Positions 47,711-57,435 of a DNA stretch of 64,000 nt are shown here, piece after piece. How positions within the stretch are numbered: the first letter of the stretch is position 1; each line of letters opens with the position of its first letter. Origin of the DNA: Stygiobacter sp. (GTDB lineage Bacteria; Pseudomonadota; Alphaproteobacteria; Rhodospirillales; Magnetospirillaceae); NCBI GenBank assembly GCA_006218045.1, contig VBWB01000022.1, positions 1 to 64,000 of the forward strand, written 5' to 3'. The notes beneath the pieces are model-generated. The model did not search any database. It was not told where the DNA came from and worked only from the letters and a program-made list of their open reading frames with translations. The translations under genes were made by a program, and so were the position numbers.

Positions 47711-47785
47711 GCCGCCCCAAGCCTATTTTTCTCCGCTTCAATCACCGGGGAAAAGTACACTGAGCGAAGCGAAGGACTTTTTCAC
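47711..47785. repeat. Second copy of the interspersed A/B palindromic repeat
   Basis: Unit B inverted (47711-47743, ending in CTCCGCTTCAATC) followed by unit A inverted (47747-47785, GGGGAAAAGTACACTGAGCG and onward). It is nearly identical to the units at 19756-19921 and also lies between convergent genes, ending six bases before the transporter stop. Confidence 0.78.
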
Positions 47786-47791
47786 GAATAC

Positions 47792-49174
47792 CTATAGCCG
47801 TCCCAGCACCATCCACCACAGCGCATCCAGCGGCAGCAGAATCACCACCGAAACGCCCGCCGTCAGCAGGCACATGCGGACGAATTCGTGATAGGGCACG
47901 CCCGATACCGGAATCGCCGCCATCAACGGCGGCACCTGATGCGGCAGCAGGATGGTCGACAGGCCCGGCACCTGCAACATGGCGACGCTGTCCACGGAAA
48001 AGCCCGAGCGCACCGCCAGGGTGCCGGCCATGGGCACCAGCACCGCCGGCACGCCCGGCGCCGTGGTCAGCACGCCCAACAGCATGGGCAGGATCACCAG
48101 TACCGCCCAATCGTGCAGATGACCGTCGGCCGATAACGGCATCCACCCCAGGATGGCTTCCGCCATCCACGCCCCCAGGCCCAGATGATTGGCCACCGCC
48201 CCCAGGCCGATGACCGCGCCCACATGGAAGATCATCGCCATGTTGAGCTTGTGCATGGCATCGACGCCCAGCACGCCGAAACGCGGATAGAGGCACAGCA
48301 CCGCCCCGGCCAGCGCGACCCAGGCGGGGGAAATGTGGTGCCAGGAATCGGTCACCCACAGGCCCACCGCCACCAGCAGCACCACGGCAAGGCGGCGCTC
48401 GCCCTTGCTCAGCGGTCCCGGCGCGGCGGTCCCGGCCCCGACCACCGGCCCCGGCGGCTCGGCATAAAGCAGGCAGACCAGCGCCCATACCGCCAGCGCC
48501 CGACCGGTTCCCAGCACCGGGAAATGGACGATGAAGAACTCGACGAAGGTGAAACTGTGGCCGGTCAGTTTTTCCAAGGTGCCGGCCAACACCATGTTGG
48601 GGACATTGGACGGCAGCACCGAGAAGGCCGGCAGGAAGGTGCCGAAGGCAGCGGCCAGCATCAGGCCGGAATGCCCGCGTGAGCCGGGGTGATAGCCCAG
48701 ATGCACCGCCAGGGGGGCGACGATGCCCAACAGCATGATGATGCGGCCGGTGGCCGACGGCATGAAGAAGATGGCCACCAGCCCCAGCCCGACCACCACC
48801 GCCACCAGCCGCGGATAGGAAATACCCTCCAGGCCACGGGCCAGCCCGGCCATGCGCTTGCCCAGCCCGGTTTCGTCCATGGCCAGGCCCAGCACCAGCC
48901 CGGCCAGCACCAGCCATAAGGCCGAAGAGGTGAACCCGGACAGCACCACTTCCGGCGGGGCCAGCTTGAACAGCAACAAAACGGCGAAAAAGCCCAGGGC
49001 GGTGACGTGGTCGGGCAGAAAGCCGCCCGACCACAGGCCGATGGTCAACAGCAGGATGGGCAAGCCCCAGCCCGCCGCCCCGCCGCCCGCCGGTTGCACT
49101 ATCAGCGCGACAAGGGCGGCGGCGATCAGGCCGGCGCCCAATATCTTGGGCAGGGTCCGGGCGTTGACTGCCAT
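47792..49174 (-). CDS. SLC13/DASS-type anion transporter
   Basis: A 460-residue protein with about 11-12 membrane helices. The pattern FFMPSATGRIIMLLGIVAPLA and LPSNVPNMVLAGTLEKLTG resembles the two SNT-like hairpin motifs of sodium:dicarboxylate/sulfate symporters. It likely imports a di- or tricarboxylate or an inorganic anion with sodium. Its start is 3 bp after the pyruvate kinase stop, so both are co-transcribed, which favours a central-carbon substrate. This is inference. Confidence 0.83.
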   Translation of the reverse strand: MAVNARTLPKILGAGLIAAALVALIVQPAGGGAAGWGLPILLLTIGLWSGGFLPDHVTALGFFAVLLLFKLAPPEVVLSGFTSSALWLVLAGLVLGLAMDETGLGKRMAGLARGLEGISYPRLVAVVVGLGLVAIFFMPSATGRIIMLLGIVAPLAVHLGYHPGSRGHSGLMLAAAFGTFLPAFSVLPSNVPNMVLAGTLEKLTGHSFTFVEFFIVHFPVLGTGRALAVWALVCLLYAEPPGPVVGAGTAAPGPLSKGERRLAVVLLVAVGLWVTDSWHHISPAWVALAGAVLCLYPRFGVLGVDAMHKLNMAMIFHVGAVIGLGAVANHLGLGAWMAEAILGWMPLSADGHLHDWAVLVILPMLLGVLTTAPGVPAVLVPMAGTLAVRSGFSVDSVAMLQVPGLSTILLPHQVPPLMAAIPVSGVPYHEFVRMCLLTAGVSVVILLPLDALWWMVLGRL

Positions 49175-49177
49175 GGC

Positions 49178-50623
49178 TTACAGGACTTCGCCGCTTTCCT
49201 CGATTTCCGCCACCCGCAGGATATTGGTGGTGCCGGAACAGCCGAAGGGGACGCCGGCGGTGATGACGATGCGGTCGCCGGGATGGGCGAAGGCCTCTTC
49301 CTGCGCCGCCTTGGCCGCCGTGTGGACCATCTCGGAGAAGCTGCGCACTTCCTGGGTCAGCACGCAATGCGCCCCCCACACCAGGGCCAACTGGCGCGCC
49401 ACCTCGATACCCGAGGTGAGCGAGATGATCGGCTGTTGCGGGCGTTCGCGGGCGGCGCGCAAGGTGGTCGAGCCCGACGAGGTGAAGGTGACCACGGCGG
49501 CGGCCTTCAGCGTATGGGCCACCTGTCGGGCGGCGGCGGAGATGGCGTCGCGAGTGGTGTTTTCCGGCTGCGAGCGCGAGGCGTCGGTGATCACCGTATA
49601 TTGTTCGTCTTCTTCCACCCGGTTGATGATGCGGTCCATCATGGTCACCGCATCCAGCGGATAATCCCCCGAGGCGGTTTCCGCCGACAGCATCACCGCG
49701 TCGGCACCGTCATAGATGGCGGTGGCGACGTCGGAAGCCTCGGCCCGGGTCGGCGACGGCGAATGAACCATGGAATCCAGCATCTGGGTGGCCACCACCA
49801 CCGGCTTGCCGGCGGAACGACAACACTTGATGATGCGCTTTTGCAGGATCGGCACCGATTCCGGCGGACATTCCACCCCCAGATCACCGCGCGCCACCAT
49901 CACCGCGTCGGACAATTCGACGATTTCTTCCAGATAGTCGATGGCCGAGGGCTTTTCCAGCTTGGACAGAAGGCGCACCCGGCTGCCGACCTTACGGGCG
50001 ATCAGCTTGCGCGCTTCCAACACGTCGCCGGGACGCTGGACGAAGGACAGGGCGATCCAGTCCGCCCCCATGTCGACGGCGAAATCCAGGTCGACCTTGT
50101 CCTTGTCGGTGAGCGGCGAGATGGGCAACACCACGTTGGGGACGTTGACGCCCTTGTGGTTGGACAATTCGCCGCCGACGATCACCCGGGTTTCGGCGAA
50201 ATCGCCGCCATGTCGTTCGACCCGCAGCCGCAACTTGCCGTCATCCAACAGCAAATCGGTGCCCTCATTCATGGCGGCGAACACTTCGGGGTGCAGAAGC
50301 GGCGCACGCGCGCTGGTGCCCAGTTCCGGCGACAGATCCAGACGGAAGGTGGCGCCGGTCTCCAGCTTGATCTTGCCGTCGGCGAACTTGCCCACCCGCA
50401 GCTTGGGGCCTTGCAGATCGGCCAGCACGCCGATGGGCCGACCGGTCTTTTCCTCCAGCGCCCGGATGGTGTCGAAGCGGGCCTGATGGTCGGCATGGCT
50501 GCCGTGGCTGAAATTGAGGCGGAAGACGTCAGCCCCGGCCCGGAACAGGCTTTCAATGGCCTGCGGCGTCGACGAGGCCGGGCCGAGGGTGGCGATGATC
50601 TTGGCTTTTCTCGTTCTGCGCAT
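49178..50623 (-). CDS. pyk: Pyruvate kinase
   Basis: A 481-residue enzyme converting phosphoenolpyruvate and ADP to pyruvate and ATP. It has RLNFSHGSHADH, LADLQGPKLR, the active-site Lys in LLSKLEKPSAIDYLEEI, and VMVARGDLGVECP, TQMLDSM and SAETASGDYP. The C-terminal allosteric domain is complete. The ATG is at 50623. It is followed by an anion transporter gene in the same operon. Confidence 0.96.
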   Translation of the reverse strand: MRRTRKAKIIATLGPASSTPQAIESLFRAGADVFRLNFSHGSHADHQARFDTIRALEEKTGRPIGVLADLQGPKLRVGKFADGKIKLETGATFRLDLSPELGTSARAPLLHPEVFAAMNEGTDLLLDDGKLRLRVERHGGDFAETRVIVGGELSNHKGVNVPNVVLPISPLTDKDKVDLDFAVDMGADWIALSFVQRPGDVLEARKLIARKVGSRVRLLSKLEKPSAIDYLEEIVELSDAVMVARGDLGVECPPESVPILQKRIIKCCRSAGKPVVVATQMLDSMVHSPSPTRAEASDVATAIYDGADAVMLSAETASGDYPLDAVTMMDRIINRVEEDEQYTVITDASRSQPENTTRDAISAAARQVAHTLKAAAVVTFTSSGSTTLRAARERPQQPIISLTSGIEVARQLALVWGAHCVLTQEVRSFSEMVHTAAKAAQEEAFAHPGDRIVITAGVPFGCSGTTNILRVAEIEESGEVL

Positions 50624-50740
50624 CTTGGGTCCTTAGCAACCGAAGGCGGGATATTTCGTGGTGCGCACCATAGCAGACGCGCACGCCGCCGCCTACCGCG
50701 CCTGGATGACGGTTTTTTCCTGCCCGAAAGGGTGGCGCGG

Positions 50741-51475
50741 TCAGCTGTTGCGCTGGCGTTGTACCACGCGATAGCGCGCCACCACCCAGCCCAGATGGGC
50801 CTGCATGGCGGCGGCGGCGGCATCGGCATCGCCGGCGGCGATGGAATCGGCGATGGCTCGGTGATGGCCCAGGATGGTCTGATCGTCCTCGGGCGTCGGG
50901 AACATTTCGTAGCGGTGATAATCCAGCATCTGCTGCAAGATGCCGCGAAACACCCCCATCACATGCATGTAGACGGTGGAGCCCGACGCCTTGGCCACCG
51001 CCAGATGAAAGCGGATGTCGTTTTCGGTCTTGTGCTTGCCGGCATTGATGTCGGCCTCGGTCGCCGCCATCACCTCTGATAACTCGGCCAGATGGGCGGG
51101 GGTGGCGTTTTGCGCCGCCCGCCGGGCCGCCCACACCTCGATCTGACCGCGGATTTCCGCCAGATCGGCCAGGGTTTCATGGTTGGCCTTGACCAATTGG
51201 GCCAAGGACGCATCCATGCAGGCGGCGGTGGACACCACCCGGGTGCCGCCGCCTTGGACCGCATCCAGCAGGCCCTGGGTCTTCAGGGTTTGCAGTGCCG
51301 CCCGCACCGACACCCGCGACACCCCCATGTCCTCGGCCAGTTGACGCTCACCGGGCAGACGCTGGCCCACCGCCCATTCGCCACTGGCGATACGCGCCAG
51401 GATGCGGTCGGCGACGCGGTCGGACACGCGGGTGCGGGGATCGGCGGGGAGCGTATCGGAAGTGTCATGGGTCAT
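50741..51475 (-). CDS. GntR/FadR-family transcriptional regulator
   Basis: A 244-residue regulator. The N-terminal winged helix-turn-helix contains LPGERQLAEDMGVSRVSVRAALQTLKTQGLL. The C-terminal FCD ligand-binding domain contains IRFHLAVAKASGS and HRAIADSIAAGD, with the His/Asp residues of a metal-assisted carboxylate pocket. FCD regulators usually respond to organic acids such as lactate, pyruvate or glucarate. The ATG at 51475 is chosen; the frame can start at a TTG at 51493. It lies 117 bp upstream of pyk on the same strand, so it may control it, but this is only positional. Confidence 0.9.
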   Translation of the reverse strand: MTHDTSDTLPADPRTRVSDRVADRILARIASGEWAVGQRLPGERQLAEDMGVSRVSVRAALQTLKTQGLLDAVQGGGTRVVSTAACMDASLAQLVKANHETLADLAEIRGQIEVWAARRAAQNATPAHLAELSEVMAATEADINAGKHKTENDIRFHLAVAKASGSTVYMHVMGVFRGILQQMLDYHRYEMFPTPEDDQTILGHHRAIADSIAAGDADAAAAAMQAHLGWVVARYRVVQRQRNS

Positions 51476-51506
51476 GTCGGATGGTGAGCACAACCACCCG
51501 CCATCG

Positions 51507-52373
51507 TCAAGTGCGGTTCGCCTTGCGGGCGAGATGAATACCGGCCAGCACCACCATGGCCCCGACCACCTGCGCCGTCCCCAGCGTCTCGGCGAACAGC
51601 ACCCAGGCCATCAGCACCGCCACCACCGGCTGCAACAACAGCAATACCGCCGCGAACGACGCCGACACATGGGCCAGTCCCCAGGCGATCAGCCCTTGGC
51701 CGGCGCATTGCGACACCAGGGCCAACCCCAGCACCACCGCCCAGCCACGTAAACCGGATGGCCACACGGTCTCGCCCAAGGCCAGGGCGGCGGCCAGGAT
51801 GACCAGGGCGGCAACGGCGCCGCCCACCGCCATCAACAAGGGCGTCGGCAAGTCTTCGCGCGCCCGGCCCACCGCCAGGATGTAACCGGCATAGAACAAC
51901 CCCGACAGCAGCGACAGGCCGTCGCCGGTCAGCCGCTCCGGCGACAGGACCGGGGCACCGCCGACCAGGGCCAGGGCTCCGGTGAAGGCGACCAGCAGAG
52001 CCAGGACGAAACGGGCCGACGGACGTTGACGCCAGATCAGCCACAGGGCCAAGGCGACGAAGATGGGGGCCATGTTGGTGAACAGCGAGGCATTGGCGAC
52101 GCTGGTCAGCATGATGCCCAGATGCCAGACGATCATGTCACCGGCGAAGAACACTCCCGACAGCGCCATCACCCGCCACTGGCCGGGGCTGGGCCGGCAG
52201 GCCGGCGCCCGATACATCAGCAGCACAAACAGCGGAACCGACCAGAACAGGCGATGAAAGCCGGTGGCCACCGGTCCCACTTCCGACAACCGCACGAAAA
52301 TGGGGGCGAAGCCGATGGCCACCGCCCCCAGGATCAAGGCCGCCAGACCGCTGCGGTCCGTGCCGGCGATCAC
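51507..52373 (-). CDS. DMT-superfamily (EamA) transporter
   Basis: A 288-residue protein with ten predicted membrane helices in two EamA repeats (VAIGFAPIFVRLSEVGP..., SLLSGLFYAGYILAVGRA...). Members export amino acids or other metabolites. The GTG start at 52373 overlaps the stop of the upstream FAH-family gene (GTGA), so they are translationally coupled. The substrate is unknown. Confidence 0.85.
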   Translation of the reverse strand: MIAGTDRSGLAALILGAVAIGFAPIFVRLSEVGPVATGFHRLFWSVPLFVLLMYRAPACRPSPGQWRVMALSGVFFAGDMIVWHLGIMLTSVANASLFTNMAPIFVALALWLIWRQRPSARFVLALLVAFTGALALVGGAPVLSPERLTGDGLSLLSGLFYAGYILAVGRAREDLPTPLLMAVGGAVAALVILAAALALGETVWPSGLRGWAVVLGLALVSQCAGQGLIAWGLAHVSASFAAVLLLLQPVVAVLMAWVLFAETLGTAQVVGAMVVLAGIHLARKANRT

Positions 52374-53188
52374 CTCACCACGACCCGCTGGCCGCCCATT
52401 CCGTCCACACCCACCGCCATGACGTCGCCCGGTTGCAGGAACAGCCCTCGGCCCAACCCCACCCCGGCGGGGGTGCCGGTCAGGATGACGTCGCCCGCCG
52501 CCAACGCCATGAAGTGCGACAGATGGGCGATGATCTCGGCGACGCTGAACACCATGTCAGTGGTGCGGCCATCTTGCTGGCGGATGCCGTTGATTTCGGT
52601 CCACAGCCGCAAGGCTTGCGGATCGGGCACCAGGGCCGCGGGTACCAGATACGGCCCCAGCGGGCAGAATCCCGGCCCCGACTTGCCCTTGATCCACTGG
52701 CCGCCGCGATCCATCTGCCAGTCGCGGGCGGAAACGTCGTTGGCGGTCATGTAGCCGGCCACATGGGCAAGCGCCTGATCCACCCCCACCTGCCAGACCG
52801 GGCGTCCGATCAGCACCGCCAGTTCCACTTCCCAATCCAGCTTTTGCGTGCCGGCGGGGAAGGCCAGATCGTCGAACGGCCCGGCCAGCGCCCCGGTATG
52901 CTTGGAAAACACCACCGGCTCGGCTGGCGGGGCCAGACCGATCTCGGCGGCATGGTCGTGATAATTGAGACCGATGCACAGGATATTGCCGATACCGGCC
53001 ACCGGCACACCCAGGCGCGGGCGACCGGGCACCACCGGCAAGACCGCCGCGTCCACGGCCGCCAGGGCGGTGAAATCCATATGGGCGCGGATATCGGCAC
53101 AATGGGCGGACAGATCGCGGACGGATCCGTCCGCATCCACCAGACCGGGCTTTTCCGTCCCCTTGTCGCCCCAGCGCACCAGTCTCAT
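52370..53188 (-). CDS. Fumarylacetoacetate hydrolase family protein
   Basis: A 272-residue protein of the FAH family. NILCIGLNYHDHAAEIG, FSKHTGALAGP, LDWEVELAVLIGR (metal-binding E-x-E) and TANDVSARDWQ show the Mg/Mn site of hydrolases, isomerases and decarboxylases acting on keto acids. The start at 53188 follows GGAG and overlaps the upstream stop as ATGA; an ATG at 53200 is possible. The specific reaction is unknown. It is in an unusual operon with a c-di-GMP protein upstream and a DMT exporter downstream. Confidence 0.88.
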   Translation of the reverse strand: MRLVRWGDKGTEKPGLVDADGSVRDLSAHCADIRAHMDFTALAAVDAAVLPVVPGRPRLGVPVAGIGNILCIGLNYHDHAAEIGLAPPAEPVVFSKHTGALAGPFDDLAFPAGTQKLDWEVELAVLIGRPVWQVGVDQALAHVAGYMTANDVSARDWQMDRGGQWIKGKSGPGFCPLGPYLVPAALVPDPQALRLWTEINGIRQQDGRTTDMVFSVAEIIAHLSHFMALAAGDVILTGTPAGVGLGRGLFLQPGDVMAVGVDGMGGQRVVVR

Positions 53189-55671
53189 GGATTGCTCCAT
53201 GGACCCAAGGCGGCGGGCGAGCGCTTAAGGTCGAGAAACTCGGTCATTTCAGCTCCGGCCAAGGGTTTGGACAGTAAGAAGCCCTGGACCTTGTCGCAAC
53301 CGAAGCCGGTCAGAAAATCCAGTTGCGCCTTGTTCTCGATACCGGGGGCGACCACGGTCATGTGCAGGCCGCGGGCCAGGGCGACGATGGCGGTGACGAT
53401 TTCCGATTCGTCCTCGGAACTGGACAGGTTGCGGACGAAGCTTTGCGCCACCTTCAAGATGGTTACCGGCAGGCGGCGCAGGAAGGCGAAGGACGAATAG
53501 CCCGAGCCGAATTCGTCGATGGCCAGGCCCACGCCCAGGGCGGCGAAGCGGGCGAACAGCGCCGACGGGTCGAAAGCCTTGTCGATGACACAGGTTTCCA
53601 TCACCTCGAGGACCAGGGCCTGGGGCGGCAATTGCGACATCTCCAGGGCGGCGGCGACCATTTCCATCAGGTCGGGCTGGCGCAACTGGCGCGGCGACAG
53701 GTTGATGTGCAGGCGCAGTTCCCGGTGTCCGGCATCGCGCCAAAGCTTGGCCTGACGACAGGCCTGGTCGAACACCCAGCCTCCGATGGGCACGATCATG
53801 CCGGTTTCCTCGGCCAGGGCCAGGAATTGGTTGGGGGCCACCACCCCCACTTCCGGGTGACGCCAGCGCAGCAAGGCCTCGACCGCCACCGCCCGACCGC
53901 TTTTGACATCGAAGATGGGCTGGTAATGCAGCAGGAACTGGCCCTGGTCGACGGCGCCGCGCAGGGCGTTTTCCAGGGCCAGGCGCTCGAACGCCTCGGC
54001 GTTGACCGCCTCGGAATGGAACTGGCAGGAATTGCGGCCCAGATGCTTGGCCCGATACATGGCGGCATCGGCCAGCTTCAGCAAGGTTTGCGGGTCGCCG
54101 GCATCGGTGGGGTAAAGCGACACGCCGATGGAGGAACTGATATGCGCCACGCCGGCGGTCAGGGCTATCGGCTCTTGCAGCAGACGCAGCACCTTGTGGC
54201 CGACCACCGCCGCGTCACGCGGGTCCTGGACGTCTTCCAGGATGATGGTGAATTCGTCACCCGACAGCCGGGCCACCGTGTCGCCCTGGCGGATGCACGA
54301 CGACAACCGCTCCGCCACCTGCTGCAACAGCATGTCGCCGGCCAGATGGCCCATGGTGTCATTGACCTGCTTGAACCGATCCAGATCGATGAACAGCAGC
54401 GCCACCAGATTATGGTTGCGCGAGGCCCGGGCGATGGCCCGGGTCAGGCGTTCCTGGAACAAGGTGCGATTGGGCAGGCGGGTCAGCGGATCGTGGTTGG
54501 CGGCGTAGGACAGCCGTTCCTCCACCTGCTTGCGCGAGGTGATGTCGCTGATGACGGCGACAAAATTCTGCACCTTGCCGTCGGCATCGCGGACCACGGC
54601 GATATTCTGCCAACCGGCGAACATTTCGCCGTCCTTGCGACGGTCCCAGATTTCGCCTTGCCACTTGCCGTCGCGCAGCAGGACGGTCCACAACTGAATG
54701 AAAAAGTCGTGGTCATGCCGCCCCGAGGCCAACAGCCTGGGATTGCGGCCCAGCACTTCGTCGGTAGCATAGCCGGTGATGCGGGTGAAGGCCGGGTTGA
54801 CGTGGATGATCCGGTTGTCGGCATCGGTGACGAACAGGCCGTCGCCGGAATTCTCGAATACCGTCGCCGCCAGACGCATATTGTCTTCCAGGCGCTTTCT
54901 CTCGCTGATGTCCTCGACCACGGTGACGGTGAAGGGTTGCTGGCCGTCGGCCTCGCGCATCACCGTGCAGGTCAGCTTGGCCCAGATGATGCGCCCGTCC
55001 TTGGCGATATACCGCTTGGTCAGTTGGAAGCCATCGCGGCTGCCGTCCAGCACCTCGGCCCGCAATCTGTCGTTCAGGCCGATATCATCGGGATGGGTGA
55101 CGTCGCGGAATTTTTCCCCGCGCAATTCGGCCTCGCCATAGCCGACCATGGACAAAAAGGCGGGGTTGGCCTCGACCATGCGGCCATGGGCGTCGGCGAG
55201 GACAACGCCCAGGCCGGCATTGGCGAACAAAGCGCGGAATCGCCCCTCCGACCGTCTGAGAGCGCTGGCCGCGTGGGATCGTTCGATGGCGTAGAAAATG
55301 GCCCGGCGCACCAGATTGCCGTCGCCCTGGCCCTTGACCAGATAATCCTGGGCGCCTTGGCGCAGGGCCTGAAGCGCCAGAGCCTCGTCGTTGGTGCCGG
55401 TCAGCACCACCACCGGCACCAGCGGCTGGGCGGCACGCAGGCGGTCCAAGGTGTCCATGCCGAAGGAATCGGGCAGGGACAGGTCCAGCAGCACCACGTC
55501 GATAGGGTTGGCGGCAAGAAGTTCCAGCGCCGTCGACAGCAACTCCGCCCTCAGCACGCGAAAGGGCGAGGTGATGTCTTCCAGCAGATAAAGCTCGACC
55601 AACCGGGCGTCGCCTGGATTATCCTCGACCACCAGGACGGTACAGCCGGAGCGTTGACCTCCCGGCTCCAT
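53185..55671 (-). CDS. REC-PAS-PAS-GGDEF-EAL protein with degenerate EAL
   Basis: An 828-residue protein. A receiver ([29 protein letters not shown]; about 10-125) precedes two PAS/PAC domains (about 145-385), a GGDEF domain whose motif reads RLSGDEF (about 395-550) and an EAL domain (about 565-815). In the EAL, EVMET replaces EITE, IDEFGSGYSS replaces DDFGTGYSS, LKVAQSF replaces KIDRSF, and APGIENKAQ replaces EGVE, so several metal or catalytic residues are altered and phosphodiesterase activity is doubtful. It follows a response regulator gene by 6 bp. Confidence 0.92.
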   Translation of the reverse strand: MEPGGQRSGCTVLVVEDNPGDARLVELYLLEDITSPFRVLRAELLSTALELLAANPIDVVLLDLSLPDSFGMDTLDRLRAAQPLVPVVVLTGTNDEALALQALRQGAQDYLVKGQGDGNLVRRAIFYAIERSHAASALRRSEGRFRALFANAGLGVVLADAHGRMVEANPAFLSMVGYGEAELRGEKFRDVTHPDDIGLNDRLRAEVLDGSRDGFQLTKRYIAKDGRIIWAKLTCTVMREADGQQPFTVTVVEDISERKRLEDNMRLAATVFENSGDGLFVTDADNRIIHVNPAFTRITGYATDEVLGRNPRLLASGRHDHDFFIQLWTVLLRDGKWQGEIWDRRKDGEMFAGWQNIAVVRDADGKVQNFVAVISDITSRKQVEERLSYAANHDPLTRLPNRTLFQERLTRAIARASRNHNLVALLFIDLDRFKQVNDTMGHLAGDMLLQQVAERLSSCIRQGDTVARLSGDEFTIILEDVQDPRDAAVVGHKVLRLLQEPIALTAGVAHISSSIGVSLYPTDAGDPQTLLKLADAAMYRAKHLGRNSCQFHSEAVNAEAFERLALENALRGAVDQGQFLLHYQPIFDVKSGRAVAVEALLRWRHPEVGVVAPNQFLALAEETGMIVPIGGWVFDQACRQAKLWRDAGHRELRLHINLSPRQLRQPDLMEMVAAALEMSQLPPQALVLEVMETCVIDKAFDPSALFARFAALGVGLAIDEFGSGYSSFAFLRRLPVTILKVAQSFVRNLSSSEDESEIVTAIVALARGLHMTVVAPGIENKAQLDFLTGFGCDKVQGFLLSKPLAGAEMTEFLDLKRSPAALGPWSNP

Positions 55672-55677
55672 GACGGC

Positions 55678-56124
55678 TCAGCGCGGCGGCAGGGTGACGA
55701 CCGAACACCAATACTCCTCGATGGAGCGCACCACCGAGATGAAGCGGTCGAGATCGACCGGCTTGGTGATGTAGCAATTGGCGTGCAGGTCGTAGGTGCG
55801 CATGATGTCCTGTTCCGCCTGTGAGGTGGTCAGCACCACCACCGGAATGCGGCGCAGGTTGGGGTCGGCCTTCATCTCGGCCAGAACCTGACGGCCATCC
55901 TTGCGCGGCAGATTGAGGTCGAGCAGCACCAGATTGGGCACCGGGGCCTCAACGAACGGGCCTTCGCGGCGCAGATAGGTCATCGCCTCGACGCCGTCGA
56001 CCACCACCTTGAGGCGGCTGGACATGCGGCCTTCCTTCAAGGCTTCCTGCGCCAGACGGGCGTCGCCGGGATTATCCTCGACCAGGAGGATGTCAAAGGT
56101 GTCGGGGGCGGTACGCAGGCTCAC
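55678..56124 (-). CDS. Response regulator (Rcp1-like receiver)
   Basis: A 148-residue single receiver. [45 protein letters not shown] and CYITKPV give all functional residues; the sequence resembles Rcp1-type regulators that partner with phytochrome or hybrid kinases. The GTG start at 56124 follows AAGGAGCC. It is the first gene of an operon with the REC-PAS-GGDEF-EAL protein, the FAH-family enzyme and the DMT transporter. Confidence 0.9.
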   Translation of the reverse strand: MSLRTAPDTFDILLVEDNPGDARLAQEALKEGRMSSRLKVVVDGVEAMTYLRREGPFVEAPVPNLVLLDLNLPRKDGRQVLAEMKADPNLRRIPVVVLTTSQAEQDIMRTYDLHANCYITKPVDLDRFISVVRSIEEYWCSVVTLPPR

Positions 56125-56343
56125 GCAAAGGCTCCTTCAAGGTGCCGGCTCGGGCAATGACAACAGCACTATAAAGGCCTTCTGTAAACTTGCAAATGTC
56201 CAACACCAAAAATGGCATCGCCATGGTTACATCAAATCCAGATGATCGGAGCCGGTCAGCGCCGCCGTCATGCATTCCGGCAATATGGTTTCTAATCAAC
56301 ACGTCGGTGCAGTAGGATCGCCGCGCAATTGACGAGGTTGATT

Positions 56344-56688
56344 ATGGACAATGAGATGAAGTGCCCCAAATGTGGTTCCGAACACGTTTATCAGGATGCC
56401 AGCCTTTGGGTGTGCCCCGAATGCGCCCATGAATGGGCCGAGGGCGAGGCCGGCGAAAGCGATGCGGGCGGCGTGATCAAGGACGCCAACGGCAATGTGT
56501 TGAGCGACGGTGACACCGTCAGCGTGATCAAGGATCTGAAGGTCAAGGGATCGTCGCTGGTGGTCAAGGGCGGCACCAAGGTCAAGGGCATCCGGCTGGT
56601 GGATGCCACCGACGGCCACAATATCGCCTGCAAGATCGACGGCATCGGCGCCATGAACCTGAAGTCGGAATTCGTGAAGAAGGTCTGA
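56344..56688 (+). CDS. YjdM/PhnA-family zinc-ribbon protein
   Basis: A 114-residue protein. The N-terminal zinc ribbon [20 protein letters not shown] begins near residue 5 and includes CPECAHEW. The C-terminal SH3-like domain has [20 protein letters not shown] and [20 protein letters not shown]. The family was named from the phosphonate operon but is not needed for phosphonate use; its function is unclear. The start at 56344 follows GAGG. Confidence 0.9.
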   Translation: MDNEMKCPKCGSEHVYQDASLWVCPECAHEWAEGEAGESDAGGVIKDANGNVLSDGDTVSVIKDLKVKGSSLVVKGGTKVKGIRLVDATDGHNIACKIDGIGAMNLKSEFVKKV

Positions 56689-56696
56689 TATGTGCG

Positions 56697-56736
56697 ACGG
56701 TCGGCGATGCCTCGGACTTGGGGGCATCGCGGGCCG
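56697..56736. terminator. Hairpin between convergent YjdM-like and livF genes
   Basis: GCGATGCC (56704-56711) pairs with GGCATCGC (56723-56730), extended by ACGG/CCGT outside. There is no T-run, so it is a possible bidirectional terminator or stabilising hairpin only. Confidence 0.45.
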
Positions 56737-57435
56737 TCACAGACCCAAGGTGCGGTGGCGGAAATCCTGGTCGGCCAATTGGCCGGAGGTGCCGGTCCAG
56801 CTCACCCGTCCCTTTTCCAGCACCACATGGCGATGGGCCAGGGCCAGCAGGGCGTCGATATTCTTGTCGATGACCAGGATGGACAGCTTGAGAGCGGCAA
56901 GACGGCGGATAGCGGCCCAGATCTGGTCGCGCACCAGGGGCGCCAGGCCCTCGGTGGCCTCGTCCAGGATCAGCAAGGACGGATTGGTCATCAGGGCGCG
57001 GCCGATGGCCACCATCTGCTGTTCGCCGCCCGACAGGTTGGCGGCCATGCGCCGGCGCAATTTGATCAGGGGCGGAAACAGGTCATAGACCGCATCCAAA
57101 TCCCATGGCGCCTGGGCGTGCGGGCGGGGGATGGCGGTGGCGACCAGATTTTCCTGCACCGTCAGATTGGGGAAGACCCGGCGGCCCTCCGGCACCAGAC
57201 CGATGCCGGCCCGCGCGATCTTGTGGGCGGGTTGGCCGGAAATCATCTGGCCCTGAAAGCGGATGAAGCCGCGCTTTGGCGTCAGCAGACCGGTGATGGA
57301 GGCGACCGTGCTGGTCTTGCCCATGCCGTTGCGGCCCAACAGGGCGACCACTTCGCCTTCATCGACGCTGAAGGAAACACCGAACAGGGCCTGGGCGTCG
57401 CCATAAAAGCTTTCCACCTCGCTGAGGTCCAGCAT
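56737..57435 (-). CDS. livF: Branched-chain amino acid-type ABC transporter ATPase, LivF
   Basis: A 232-residue ATPase. Walker A GRNGMGKTST, signature LSGGEQQMVAIGRAL and Walker B LLILDEATEG are intact; the short length and loop sequences fit LivF rather than LivG. AGGAGG precedes tandem ATGs at 57438 and 57435; the second is better spaced. It is the last gene of a five-gene liv-type operon and overlaps livG. Confidence 0.92.
   Translation of the reverse strand: MLDLSEVESFYGDAQALFGVSFSVDEGEVVALLGRNGMGKTSTVASITGLLTPKRGFIRFQGQMISGQPAHKIARAGIGLVPEGRRVFPNLTVQENLVATAIPRPHAQAPWDLDAVYDLFPPLIKLRRRMAANLSGGEQQMVAIGRALMTNPSLLILDEATEGLAPLVRDQIWAAIRRLAALKLSILVIDKNIDALLALAHRHVVLEKGRVSWTGTSGQLADQDFRHRTLGL

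Noticed and set aside
53323-55824. An 833-codon plus-strand open frame
   Set aside because: Antisense shadow of the REC-PAS-GGDEF-EAL gene.
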